Source: Pyrus communis (Eukaryota; Streptophyta; Magnoliopsida; Rosales; Rosaceae). From it: a stretch of 64,000 nt of DNA. The notes below the pieces were generated by a model. It searched no databases, was not told the DNA's origin, and saw nothing but the letters and a program-made list of their open reading frames with translations. Position 1 is the first letter of the stretch. Each line of letters begins with the position of its first letter. A program made the translations under genes and the position numbers. Below, piece after piece: positions 1 through 11,219 of this stretch. Location of the stretch: the NCBI RefSeq assembly GCF_963583255.1, contig NC_084814.1:23520315-23584314 (forward strand), read 5' to 3'.

Positions 1-333
1 ATTAGCAGAGAGTTTTTAAGCTAATCAACGCAATCAAGCAAGATCTTTCATAACCAATAATTAATTTGTAATTATAATTAAATCACTGAAATAAAATAAA
101 TTCAAAAGAAAAATTCCTTGGTCCAAATTTTGGTTTCGTGTGTGTATGTATTGCAGGGTGTGTGTCTCTTCAGAAACATTCCTCCGACATGTTCAACCTT
201 CATACATTCTTCACCTGTAAATAAAAAAAATACTCTTTAATCTCCACGAACACACTTTTCAATTGTAGCGCCTAATCAAGATTCAATATCGAAGTTTTGC
301 ATGTAGCGAGCAGAGCGAAAAAAAGTTTGTATC
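1..333 (+). other. upstream region of the LRR receptor kinase gene
   Basis: AT-rich non-coding DNA at the window edge, ahead of the receptor kinase start codon. A stop (TAG at 304-306) lies in the same frame as the chosen ATG at 334, so the protein cannot begin earlier in this exon. I see no clear TATA box or other promoter element. Confidence 0.5.
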
Positions 334-3300
334 ATGTACTTATCAACTTCGAAAACTGGTTCATGGCGTGCGGTGTGTTCAATATTCTTGGTCTTAGACG
401 TGATCATGATCACAGGTACATGCTCCAACATGTTTCAGATTTCTAAAACAATCTTTGTTGTGGGTACTTTTGTTTTCCGCTTTTAAATTAACCCTCTTGA
501 TCGTTTTCCAAGGATGATTTTGTTTGGATTTAGTTTTTCGAGGATGATTCTGTTACATTTAATGAAAAAGTACAACTGTGTGTTTCCAGGATGATTGTTA
601 TGTAATTTACTATGTTGCTGGATCGACTCTGAAATCTTAACAACTTTTTTGTCTTTTCGCAGGTGCTTCCGTTGTAGTCGGAGATTCTCTGGACACAGAC
701 AGAGAAGTTCTGCTGAGCCTCAAAGCATTTCTGCAGCAAAAGAACCGCGTAAACCAAGGAATATACTCGCAGTGGAACCAGCGCAGCAGCAACCCCTGCG
801 AGTGGTCCGGAATTTCATGCAGCAATGACAGCAAGAGAGTTAGCCGTGTTGAGCTCAGCGACCAAAAAATCACCGGTGAGATTTTCCGAAACTTCTCTGC
901 CCTTACAGCACTTTCGTACCTCGACCTCTCGAAGAACACAATAAGCGGAGCACTCCCGGAGGACTTGAGTCAATGCCACAGCCTCAGACACCTCAATCTG
1001 TCACATAACATTATTGATGGCCAGCTGAACTTGAATGGTTTGAATAAGTTGGAGGTTCTTGATTTGACTGTCAATAGATTTTACGGCAATTTGAAGATGA
1101 CCTTTCCCGGAGTTTGCAGTAACCTAGTGGTTGCGAATCTTTCAGCGAATAATTTCACCGGAAGGATTGATAGCCTGTTTGATGAATGCTTTAATTTGCA
1201 GCACTTGGATTTGAGCTCAAACTATCTTAGTGGTGAGATATGGAGTGGATTCATCAGGCTTACGGCGTTTTCAGTATCCGAAAACTATTTCAGTGGCGCT
1301 ATTTCGCCTTCTGTTTTCGCAAATAATTGTAGCCTGGTAAAGTTGGACTTGTCAGTAAACAGGTTTTCTGGTGCAGTTCCTGCAGAGATTTCGAAATGCC
1401 AGAGACTGATCATATTGAATCTTTGGGGGAACCATTTTACGGGGCCAATCCCGCCTGAGATTGGATCAATTTCGGGACTGCAGGCCTTGTTCTTGGGTAA
1501 CAACAGTTTTTCTAGAGATATTCCTGAATCCCTTTTGGATTTGACCAGCATGACATTCTTGGATTTGAGCAGGAACGACTTTGGCGGCAAGATACAAGAC
1601 ATTTTTGGGAGATTCAGACAGGTGAAGTTTCTTTTGCTGCACTCAAACGGGTACACCGGTGGTATCCATTCGTCTGGGATTCTCAAGCTACCAAATGTTT
1701 CCAGGTTAGACCTCAGCTACAACAATTTTACAGGTCCTCTGCCAGTCGAAATTTCTCTGCCGAAGTTGAAGTTATTTGTCCTCGCCTTTAATCAATTCAA
1801 CGGAACTATACCACCAGACTATGGAAACATTTCGAGCCTCCAAGCCCTGGACCTTTCCTTCAACAGCCTAACCGGTGCAATTCCTAGCACCCTCGGAAAC
1901 TTGAGATCTCTCTTGTGGTTGATGCTTGCGAACAATTCCCTAACCGGTCCAATTCCACACGAATTGGGAAATTGTAGTAGCTTGCTGTGGCTTAATCTCG
2001 CGAATAACAAGCTCTCCGGGCCAATCCCATCTCAGCTAACAATGATTGGGAGAAATGCTAAGCCAACATTCGACATGAATAATCGGGACAATGATCAGAT
2101 CGTAGCGGGATCAAGCGAATGCTTAGCGATGAGGAGATGGATTCCTGCAGATTACCCACCATTCAATTTCGTGTACACGATCCTCACTAGGAAGAGTTGT
2201 CGAAGCATATGGGACCGGCTGCTTAAAGGAAACGGCCTATTTCCCATATGTGTAGCTGGCTCTTCTGTACGGACGCTTCAAATCTCGGGTTACATTCAAC
2301 TGAGTGGGAATCAGATTTCGGGTCAGCTCCCTGCAGATATTGGTACAATGCACAGTTTTAGCATGATAAATTTAGGTGTCAATAGATTCCAAGGCGAACT
2401 CCCTGCAAATATTGGTCAGTTGCCACTTGTAGTGTTCAACATCAGCAGGAACAATTTTTCGGGTCAAATTCCGGAGGAGATTGGGAATATTAAGTGCATG
2501 CAGAATCTTGATATGTCATATAACAATTTTTCTGGCACATTTCCTGTGAGCCTGAACGACTTGAATGAGCTAAGTAATTTCAACATTTCGTACAATCCGC
2601 TCATTTCCGGCACAATTCCTTCGACCGGGCAGTTGGCAACGTTCGAGAAAGCGTCCTATCTCGGTAACCCCCTCCTGCAGCTTCCCAAATTCATCGACAA
2701 CTCCACGTATCCAGAAAACAAAATGAATGGGAATCCAACAAAGCCTACAAAATCTGCTGCATATATGGTGGTCTTCGGTTTGCTAATTGCTCTCTTAATC
2801 TGTGGAGTTTTGTCACTTGTAGCATGGTTATTCAGAAAGAGCCGGCCGCAGCCCCCAGGATGTTTGTTGCAGGACATCAAATACCGGCATGACTTGGCCT
2901 CGAGCTCTAGCAGTTCATCCCCGTGGCTGTCAGATATTGTTAAGATCATTCGTTTGGACAAAATGGCTTTTACACATGCTGACATTTTGAAAGCTACACG
3001 CAATTTTTCGGAAGATAGGATTATAGGGAGTGGAGGGTTTGGGACAGTGTACCAAGGAGTACTGCCGGATGGGAGAGTAGTAGCGGTGAAGAAGCTTCAA
3101 AGAGAAGGGCTCGAAGGTGAAAGGGAGTTCCAAGCTGAAATGGAGGTTCTTAGTGGGAATGGCATTGGCTGGCCTCACCCGAACCTTGTAACTCTTCATG
3201 GCTGGTGCCTTTATGGATCCGAAAAAATACTAGTCTACGAGTACATGGAAGGCGGGACCTTGGAGGATTTGATATCTGATAGAGTGAGACTGACATGGCG

Positions 3301-3874
3301 AAGGCGAGTTGATGTGGCAGTTGATGTGGCTCGAGCCTTGATGTTTCTACACCACGAGTGCTTCCCTGCCATCGTGCACCGCGATGTGAAGGCGAGCAAT
3401 GTGCTGCTAGATAAGGATGGAAAGGCGAGAGTTACAGATTTCGGGCTTGCTAGAATAGTCGATGCAGGGGATAGTCATGTGAGCACAATGGTGGCGGGGA
3501 CTGTTGGTTATGTCGCTCCCGAATATGGGCAGACATGGCAAGCCACGACGAAAGGAGATGTGTACAGCTACGGAGTTCTGGCAATGGAATTGGCGACCGG
3601 AAGGAGAGCGGTGGATGGAGGAGAGGAGTGCCTTGTGGAATGGGCAAGGAGGGTAATGGGAAATGGACGGCAAGGATTCAACCAGTCTGTGATACCGGTT
3701 ATGCTCATGGGGTCCGGGCTGGCCGATGGGGCGGAGGAGATGTGCGAGCTGCTTAAGGTGGGCATAAAGTGCACGGCGGAGGCACCGCAGTCAAGGCCAA
3801 ACATGAAGGAGGTTCTAGCTATGCTACTCAAGATATATAAAGATGAAAACATATATAGTTTACAAAGTTATTAA
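334..3874 (+). CDS. NILR1: LRR receptor-like kinase, NILR1 (At1g74360) ortholog
   Basis: Plasma-membrane leucine-rich-repeat receptor kinase of 1097 residues. Exons are 334-415 and 663-3874, with a 247-bp GT/AG intron. Exon 1 encodes a short hydrophobic signal peptide; the join gives ...MITG|ASVVVGDSLD, as in the Arabidopsis protein. Order: LRRNT (CEWSGISC), about 20 LRRs, a non-LRR island near residues 495-575 (ECLAMRRWIPADYPPFNF), closing LRRs, transmembrane helix about 726-752, then kinase. Kinase residues visible: GSGGFG loop at 816, Lys837, HRD Asp935, DFG Asp953, so it looks catalytically active. Family knowledge: Arabidopsis At1g74360 (NILR1) mediates responses to nematode-derived signals, reported to include ascarosides. 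The match runs the full length; nematode sensing here is inference. The first long ORF codon at 965 is TTG and is not the start. Confidence 0.93.
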
Positions 3875-4013
3875 TTTTTATACTCAGATTGTGTTTGTGT
3901 ATTTCTCTCAGTAAAGAATCGAATCAAATGTGTGCATAATTAAACCAAATGAAATCATCTTCCCCTACCTTCAAATTGCAATGCATTGATCTAATTAAAA
4001 ATGCATTATCATT

Positions 4014-4477
4014 GTAGCAATGGTCTCTCAATTTTAACTCAATTGGAGTAATGGTTTCTCAATTAAAAATTCATTATCATTGGTCCCTCAACTCATCAAA
4101 ACGTGCAAATATGATCATTTTCATCAACTCTGTTAGAACTTCCATCAAAATGAGTCACGTGACATGCCCGTGAGGTTGAATCAAGGGGCAAATATGGAAA
4201 ATCAAATAAGAAAAATTCTATCAATGGTCCCTCAACTTTAATTCAATTGGAGAAATGGTCCATCAACTTTAATCCAATTAGAGCAATGGTCCCTCAATTT
4301 TAACCCAATTGTAGCAATGGTCCTTCCAACGTAACTCATTTTGACATAATCCTGATGGAGTTGACGAAAAGGATCATAGCTACATGTTTTGATGAGTTGA
4401 GGGACCAATGGTAATTGATTTTTAGTTGAGGGACCATTAATCTAATTAGGTTAAAGTTGATAGACCATTGTTACAAT
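4014..4477. repeat. large inverted repeat (non-autonomous hairpin element)
   Basis: Arms of roughly 115 bp face each other: 4014-4130 against 4358-4477. The best-matched part is GGTCCCTCAACTCATC on the left and its complement GATGAGTTGAGGGACC on the right. The centre holds tandem copies of a block containing CAATGGTCCCTCAACTTTAA. No coding capacity. It resembles a MITE or fold-back element; the superfamily is not clear. Confidence 0.65.
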
Positions 4478-6000
4478 TTACTAAAAAATTAATCATTGAT
4501 TAATGACATGTTTACTTGCTTAAGTAATATGGAAGACAACGTCTTGAACAGAAATAAAGCATACGATATATGATCAAGTAAGTCCCCTACGAGAGAACAC
4601 AAGCAAGTCCCACATGAGAGAACACAAGGAATATCCTTAAAATTTTGAAAAGTAAAACAAACGAACGAACAAATAGATTACAAACTACAAATATTCTTTG
4701 ATTAATGGAAAAACAAAGAAAAAAGAACTGCCGAGATGGCTACATATAGAGACTACATTGTGACCGACAACAAACATGTTATGTATAATAAACTAAACCC
4801 TAACCTCTAAATGAAAACCTAATTCTAACGTGCTAGACCCAAAACCCAAAACTTATTATTTTTGGGGGAAAAAAAAAACGTATATTTTTCCATGTCTATG
4901 AAAAGAGTATGAAGACCATAAGTATTTTACAAAAATACATACGTATATTAATATATATGTTATACTCTAATATAGATTGTCACGATGGTCCTACCAAATT
5001 TTTTTTAAACAAATGATAATATAATTAATACTAAACCATTTAAATTACGAGAAAGATTAGAACATAGAACCTCAAGTTTACAAGCAAATACTCTTAACAA
5101 ATTGATCTACAAGCCACTTGCCCCTCAAAGTTAATTTAACTTTTATCTTTTGTTATCTTAAAACAAAAGAAGGGTGGCTTGTAGCTCAATGACTAAAAAC
5201 GTTTGTCTCTGCCACGTCTTGTATCAAACAAAACTCTTGTCCCTTTATTTACCTTCAACAGAAAGCAAAAGGAAAATCTCAACTTCCCTTTTCTTGTTTC
5301 TTATTTTAAAAAGCTTCGTCAGAACTCGGTAAGTGATATTTTTACTTTTGAATTCTTTTTATAAACAATAGCGTTAGTGGGTTAAATTGTAAAATGTTAA
5401 AGAGGAGAGAAATCGATGGAGACCAAACCCGCACCAATAGAGAATGCCTACAAATTATTGTTCAGCAATTAACACAACAATTCTCAACATTTGTGAAAGA
5501 GTAAAATAGGTACAACAAAAAAGAAATTTGTAAGTTGTTATGATTCAACACTATTAAAAGGGAAAGTCTTGCTTAGGTGGATGAATGGTCAAAAGATTCG
5601 TTTTATAATAGGAAATTAAAGTATATTTAATTGTATTAAATTACATAGGCACATGCCACATAACATTGTTTACCCAAATTAATTTTAGGGTGCTTTAAAT
5701 TTTGGCCCTTACAATTCATTATTTCTAGATAAAAACCCATCTATCTTTAAAGATCCAGTTTAAGCCCTAATTTAAAATTTGCAAACATATAGGAACACTA
5801 TTGACCTATTAATGCAATTTATTTACACTCATGTCACTCATACTTTATGGTTCCTTTTTCAAATTCCTAAATTTATGCCAAATTAAAAGTAGTAGAAAAA
5901 GTGAAATAAAATGAAAAAAGTGTTTGCATTAACCGTATCTATGTTAAACTAGAAAAGTAGTTTTTTTTTTTTTTTTCGTGATATATTTTGTAGCAATTTT
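4478..6000. other. gene-free AT-rich interval
   Basis: No supportable gene. A stretch near 5173-5215 (GGCTTGTAGCTCAATGAC) resembles a tRNA A-box and may be a decayed SINE; no convincing B-box follows. Homopolymer runs occur near 4864-4878 and 5959-5976. Confidence 0.4.
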
Positions 6001-6009
6001 ATCCATATT

Positions 6010-6745
6010 AATTGGTAGGTAAATTAGTTTGTTTTATTTTTAAAAAATACTACACCTATATTATATATTTTGAATCAAATAACATTCCTCTAACTTGTAG
6101 GTAAATTATTTTCTATGTATTGTTATATATGTTAGACACGTTTTGTTGTTGTATAAACATGAGTGGAACATAATATTGTTGATTTTATACATCAAACTGC
6201 ATTTCTTTTGTTATAGGTAAATTATTTTCCATGTACAAGTACTTATGTTAGGCAAATTTAGTTGTTGGTACCTACACCCATGGTATAATTGGTGTAGGTA
6301 AATTATTGGAAATTAATTTGTAGTTAGGTAATGAACATTTTGCATCATTGGAAATGAACATTTCAAAGAGTAGGTAGGTAAATTAATTTGTTCTAATTAT
6401 ATAAAAAAATTACATGACACCTAGTTATATTTAATTTTTCCAATTATTAAAAAAATTTATGCTACACCCAACCAAATAACATTTCTCTAACTTGTAGGTA
6501 AATTATTTTCCATGTATTGTTAGATATGTTAGGCACGTTTTATTGTTTTATAAACATGGGTGTAACATAGTATTTTTAATTTTATGCATCGAACTACATT
6601 CCTTCTTAATATAGGTAAATTATTTTCCATGTAATTAGTACATATGTTAGGCACGTTTTGTTGTTGGTATATTATTTTGCATCATTGTAAAAAAGAGATA
6701 TTATATTACACCCATGGTATAATTGTTGTAGGTAAATTAATGTGC
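6010..6745. repeat. imperfect ~397-bp tandem duplication carrying a GTAGGTAAATTA motif
   Basis: A segment starting at 6081 (AACATTCCTCTAACTTGTAGG) is repeated from 6478. Within and around the two units the motif TAGGTAAATTA recurs about eight times (near 6016, 6100, 6216, 6290, 6374, 6496, 6613 and 6731), often followed by TTTTCCATGT. Both units also contain ACACCCATGGTATAATTG. Non-coding. Confidence 0.65.
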
Positions 6746-7176
6746 ATGTAGATAAAAACGGATAAATTCAAAAGTATTCAAGAGTAGGGTGAAAAAACTA
6801 AATATCGAATAGTTTTATGAAAATTCAAAACCTTTCTAAAAAATTAATATGCAATAAATTTTTAACATTAATGTCTTTTTTTTTTCTTGTTGCAAAATCA
6901 TTTACTATTTCCTTACAATTAATTGTCTACATCAAGTATGTAATAGGGGTATTTTAGGCATGTGAAAAATGTAAAATGTGTGAATTAATATGAAGTTAAT
7001 GAATTTGCTTATGTGGATCCTAGTCATTGGGTTTTCTTTGAGTAAAAAAGTTATGTAGGGTTTTATATGAAGAAAATTGAGTTTGAAGGGCTAAAGTCAT
7101 ATTTTCACTTAATTTTATTGCTTGATTGAGAAGGAATAATCCAAGTCCTCCGAGGAACTTCACACTTTTCTACTCC

Positions 7177-7184
7177 TATATATA
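7177..7184 (+). promoter_or_regulatory. TATA box of the DUF2828 locus
   Basis: TATATATA lies 84 bp before the ATG at 7268, a normal spacing for a plant TATA box plus short leader. It suggests the locus kept its promoter although the reading frame is damaged. Confidence 0.5.
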
Positions 7185-7267
7185 CATATCCTTCTTATCA
7201 GTCCTCTCCTACCAGAAAACTCATTGGAACAAGCCAGTCATCAAATTACATAACTTCCAACGACGCC

Positions 7268-8780
7268 ATGGCTGACAAGATCTCCTCCCCCTCCTCCTCC
7301 TACGGCAATCCCTGCCTTGATATGTTTTTCCATCTAACACAAAAATACTTCGAGGATGACACCGAGCAGGCCTCACATAATTCCCGTTTGCTTAACTATC
7401 TGAAGCAACTTCTGCCCTTGGCCTGGTCTCACAATCCCCTAATCACACTCAAGCTCATAAGCAACCTCGACTCTGGAAGACTTTATGATGAAGCGTTCTT
7501 CTCCTCCGTGTTTTGGCTCCACCACAACCACCCAAAGACTCTGCTATGTAACGTTTCATTTAAAGACTCGTATGTCCTTATTGACATTCTCTACAGCCTT
7601 CTGGAAGGCCAAGACGCCGCTGAGAGGCTGCACAGCGATCCGAATTACAAGTTGTTGCACGACCGGGTGATGGATCTTTTTGTGGAGAGGTTGAAGTCTG
7701 ATATTGAAAAGTTGAAGCAGAACAAGCTGAAACTCAAGTTGAATGATGATGTTGGCAATGATATTGATGATGATGTTTTCGTTACTGAGGCTGCAGCGTG
7801 GTGCATTAGCACATGCCCCTCGGTAACCAAAGCCACCCGCGCTGTTTTGCTGCGTGAAAGCGTTGAGAGAAGGCTTTTCTCTCCAGAATCATCAGTTCAT
7901 TCAAAAGTGTGGGAGCGGCTGACGAAGGAGGTTTTGGAGCCCTTGACCAAATACTACAACCGTCGAGGCATTGTCGGACACAAGCGCTGTGACGATAAGA
8001 AGTATATGGAGAAAATTGCAGCAGGCAATTTCAGTGGCATAAAGTACGATGCTCTCCTTCCGCATCAGATCGTACTTTATGCTGAAGATGGCAGCGATAT
8101 CGAGCAAGCAGCTGAGCTTCAGTGGAAGACAATGGTGGAGGGCATCACCTGAAGGGAAAATTCAAAAACTGTTTGGCTGTGTATCACACCACCAATACGC
8201 GGACAAGGGAGTTGGACGAAGGATGATGATGGGTTTGGCACTTTTGCTGTCTCAACTGAGCGAAGGGCCATGGAAAGACAAGGTGATCACTTTTGGTAAT
8301 TCGGCCAAAGATCGGCCAATGCTATGTCCCATACAAGGCAATGATCTAAAGTCCAAGTGCGAATTTATGAAGACAATGGAGTCCGACTTTTTTGTTGATT
8401 ATGAGAAGTTGTTTGATATTCCGGAGGTGGCTGCCATTGCCAAGGGGAGTGTGAAGCCAAAGCAGAAGATCAAGAAGGTGTTTGTATTTAGCGAGTCCCT
8501 TAACGGCATACAAGAGAGCCAGTATGAGGCAATACGGAGAAAGTTTAAGGACAAAGGGTATGGAGATGACGCGGTGCCACACATTCTGTTTTGGAATTTT
8601 GGGGACTTAGAAGATCCGTCGATGCCTCCAAAACAACATCCAGGGATGACACTGCTCAGTGGCTACTCCGACAATTTGATAAAGGTCTTCTTGTGCAATG
8701 GTGGGGAAGTTGTCCTGCGCCATCTCGTGGAGGCGGCCCTTTCGGACAAAGAGTATCAAACTCTTGCTGTAGTCGACTGA
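7268..8780 (+). pseudogene. DUF2828 (plant vWA/TROVE-like) gene, frameshifted at the MIDAS site
   Basis: Intronless homolog of the plant DUF2828 family, whose function is unknown; members carry a TROVE-like N half and a vWA-like C half. Frame A (7268-8152) has family landmarks: GNPCLDMFFH, ITLKLISNL, WLHHNHPKTL, LLPHQIV, AELQWKTMV. It then stops. About 80 nt read in a third frame as KFKNCLAVYHTTNT, where relatives have a CLAVCDVSGSM-type metal-binding motif. From about 8220 a further frame resumes with LALLLSQLSEGPWKDKVITF, CEFMKTMESDF, VFVFSESL, and ends at the family C terminus (EYQTLAVVD, stop 8780). Two indels thus bracket the MIDAS-like site, and its D-x-S-G-S is gone. No intron with sensible borders repairs it. 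Either a pseudogene or two separate truncated ORFs; I favour pseudogene. Confidence 0.72.
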
Positions 8781-9839
8781 GCTTCAACTGATCAATCCTC
8801 GATCCATTGGATTGGGGTGGTCTGATCTCAGTATCGTTTCTTTCTTTTTTTTAGTATGTTTCAGATTATTACCTTTAAATTTCTTTGCAGGGATATTATA
8901 TTATAGGTTATATGGATGAACTGATAAATCCAAATTTCTGGTGCAGTTAGTTGCTCCATCTTATGCTATTATGTTATATTATATGTCATATACATCTACA
9001 TACATGTAAGTTAAAGACATTACTTAAGGCACAAGCAATAGCAATTATTGAATTCTAACCTTAAGCATCTGCGAGACCGATTATGAGTTGGATATAGTGT
9101 CTTGAATCGTCATGTTCTCCAACCAAAAACCAATTCATTGGAACCCAGAAAATCTATCAGTCAAAGGATATAAAACAGAAAAGAAAGCATAGAGAGCGAG
9201 CGAGCAAGAGAGTGAGCATCACCACTGTTTGATTTCAGTTTCATTTTATGTGATCGAAAACTGATGTATATGCTTTCTATATTATAAACACATAGCAAAT
9301 CTGTATTAAAACAGGAAAGCAAATCTTCCTAATATGTCCTGCATTGTAAGTGTTTAATCATATCTTGCCTTTCACTCCGAGGCTCTTGTAATTACTATAC
9401 AATGGCTACAGGCCATGCCAACTGAACCCTATCACTCTCGTAAACTTCGTTGCTATAGCTTCAATCTCGTTCTGATGGCACATGATTTCAAGAAAAAATA
9501 GCCCAAGGTTTTGTTGTTTTAATTGAACTCAAGAATTTTAGTCTCGATATTCACAGTTTTCCAAGATGAAAAACCAAAAACTTCTCAGATTTACATTCGT
9601 TGTCCTTAATAATTTCAATAGTCACTTGCTTCTCAATTCTTCTAGAAAGCAATTAACATGAAAGAACACGCAATTGACAAACAAATCATTTTTCTTGGGT
9701 TGAATAAATAGGCCGTAGTATATGAAAAGAATGATAGTAAACTTCAGCCAAAAACAGAGAGAGAAAGATGGCTGTTTCTATCTTTTGCAGCGGCTAATGA
9801 CCATTGTCTGCTGCTTGGTGACCAAATATGGGTGCTCCA
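8781..9839. other. intergenic interval with no recognised gene
   Basis: 3' flank of the DUF2828 locus followed by AT-rich DNA. I see no gene, RNA gene or strong repeat here. Confidence 0.4.
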
Positions 9840-10040
9840 ATCACGAATTTTAGCGCCACATCAAACCGCTATTAAAGGTATATTTAGCGACCACTGTTAA
9901 TTCGCTGCTAAAGGGATTTTTAGCGACTAGAAATTAAATTTTTCGCGGCCACATAAACCGCTACCAAAGATATTTTTAGCGACAACATAATTCGTAGCTA
10001 AAGAGACTTTCAGCGACGAAAAAAGGCCGCCGCTAAAAGT
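9840..10040. repeat. CACTA-like subterminal repeat cluster (TTTAGCGAC...)
   Basis: Short repeats such as TTTAGCGAC, CGCTGCTAAAG, AACCGCTA and CGCCGCTAAAA occur in both orientations at 20-40 bp spacing. Arrays of this kind are typical of the subterminal regions of plant CACTA (En/Spm) transposons. A CACTAC sequence near 10181 could be a terminus, but no matching opposite end or transposase is visible, so this is probably a fragment. Confidence 0.45.
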
Positions 10041-11219
10041 TGTATTACAAATTTATTCTTCCCCTGATCCCGCACCAATTAGATTTTTTTTTTTCATACA
10101 CAGTGGAAATTTGGGAATCTCCACCGGTATTAAGTTTTCTTAATCATTTGTAATTATGAATTTCACATTACATTTTTACACTACGAATTGTTTTGGGTTT
10201 CCGAGAGAACTTTTGAAGATATCTGAAGATAATCCCCATAAAGCCAATTCACAACTTCCCGCAAAGATTCTTGACTGTTGAAACGTAAAAGTTTCTCTCC
10301 CGTGCGGCCACACTGCATTGAAAACATTGATGTAAGAAATGGAATGCCATGGAAGCAAGAATCAAAATTATAAAGAGAGAATCCACTACACTGGGGTTTA
10401 GGGTTAAGGCATTGGTCAACAATTGTCTACATTGTAAGATCGTTTCTACAAGACAGCTTAAACCTACTATCAAAACCAAGAGAAAGCATAAACAAACAAA
10501 AATTGAAAATCTTCACTAGAATGCAAATGGATGAACACTCAAACGTCCCACAACTGATAGAACAACAGATGGTGCTTTACCGCAGTGGCAGAAAGAAAAA
10601 ATTCTTATGCACCCTGGTGTGGGTTTGATTTCCAACGATCTCCCTCCCCCTAACATTTAACAATTTAACCTACTAATGCTATCGTTTATCAAAAGAAAAA
10701 AACGGATGGAACAAAAAAAGGGCAGAATATGGCCAGAAGATTCTAAACCACATACATCCATTTAAAATGAGGAATCGCACCATGCGATTTGCACAGCTTC
10801 GTAAAGGCAGAGACAACAGTGAATAAGTGAGCCTATGTACATAATGTCCCTCGCACAGGGGAAATGACAAAAAAATAATGAAAAGGATCATAAGCGGGAC
10901 TGAAAATTGTGCAAAGCAAAACAAACTTATTCATAACTATTCGCACGATAACTTCCTAAATGACAATTGTAAACAATGATAAGATTACTGAAATTTCATG
11001 TAGAGATTAACAAAGAAGGCTCTTATATAAGTTGACAATTAAAGATCAGCATGATAGATACGGCATGTGCAAACACAAAAAATTCTATCAACTAGAAACA
11101 ATTCATTATGGAACTCATTGGGTGACGGAGAAAAAATAAACGAGGAACTGAGAATCAGATTATATTCAGCATAAGCAGATAAAATATATGCCTAAAGTAA
11201 GTTGGAATAGAGTTCTCAC
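10041..11219. other. interval downstream of the helicase pseudogene
   Basis: No supportable coding region. It lies 3' of the minus-strand helicase pseudogene and may include its former 3' UTR. Short ORFs here show no family resemblance. Confidence 0.4.

Noticed and set aside
363..415. ATG at 363 as the start of the receptor kinase
   Set aside because: Its frame does not join the LRR frame at 663; the frame from ATG 334 does and gives a signal peptide.
965..967. Start of the LRR kinase at 965
   Set aside because: The codon is TTG. The frame continues upstream through LRRNT sequence to a splice acceptor at 662, and exon 1 begins with ATG at 334.
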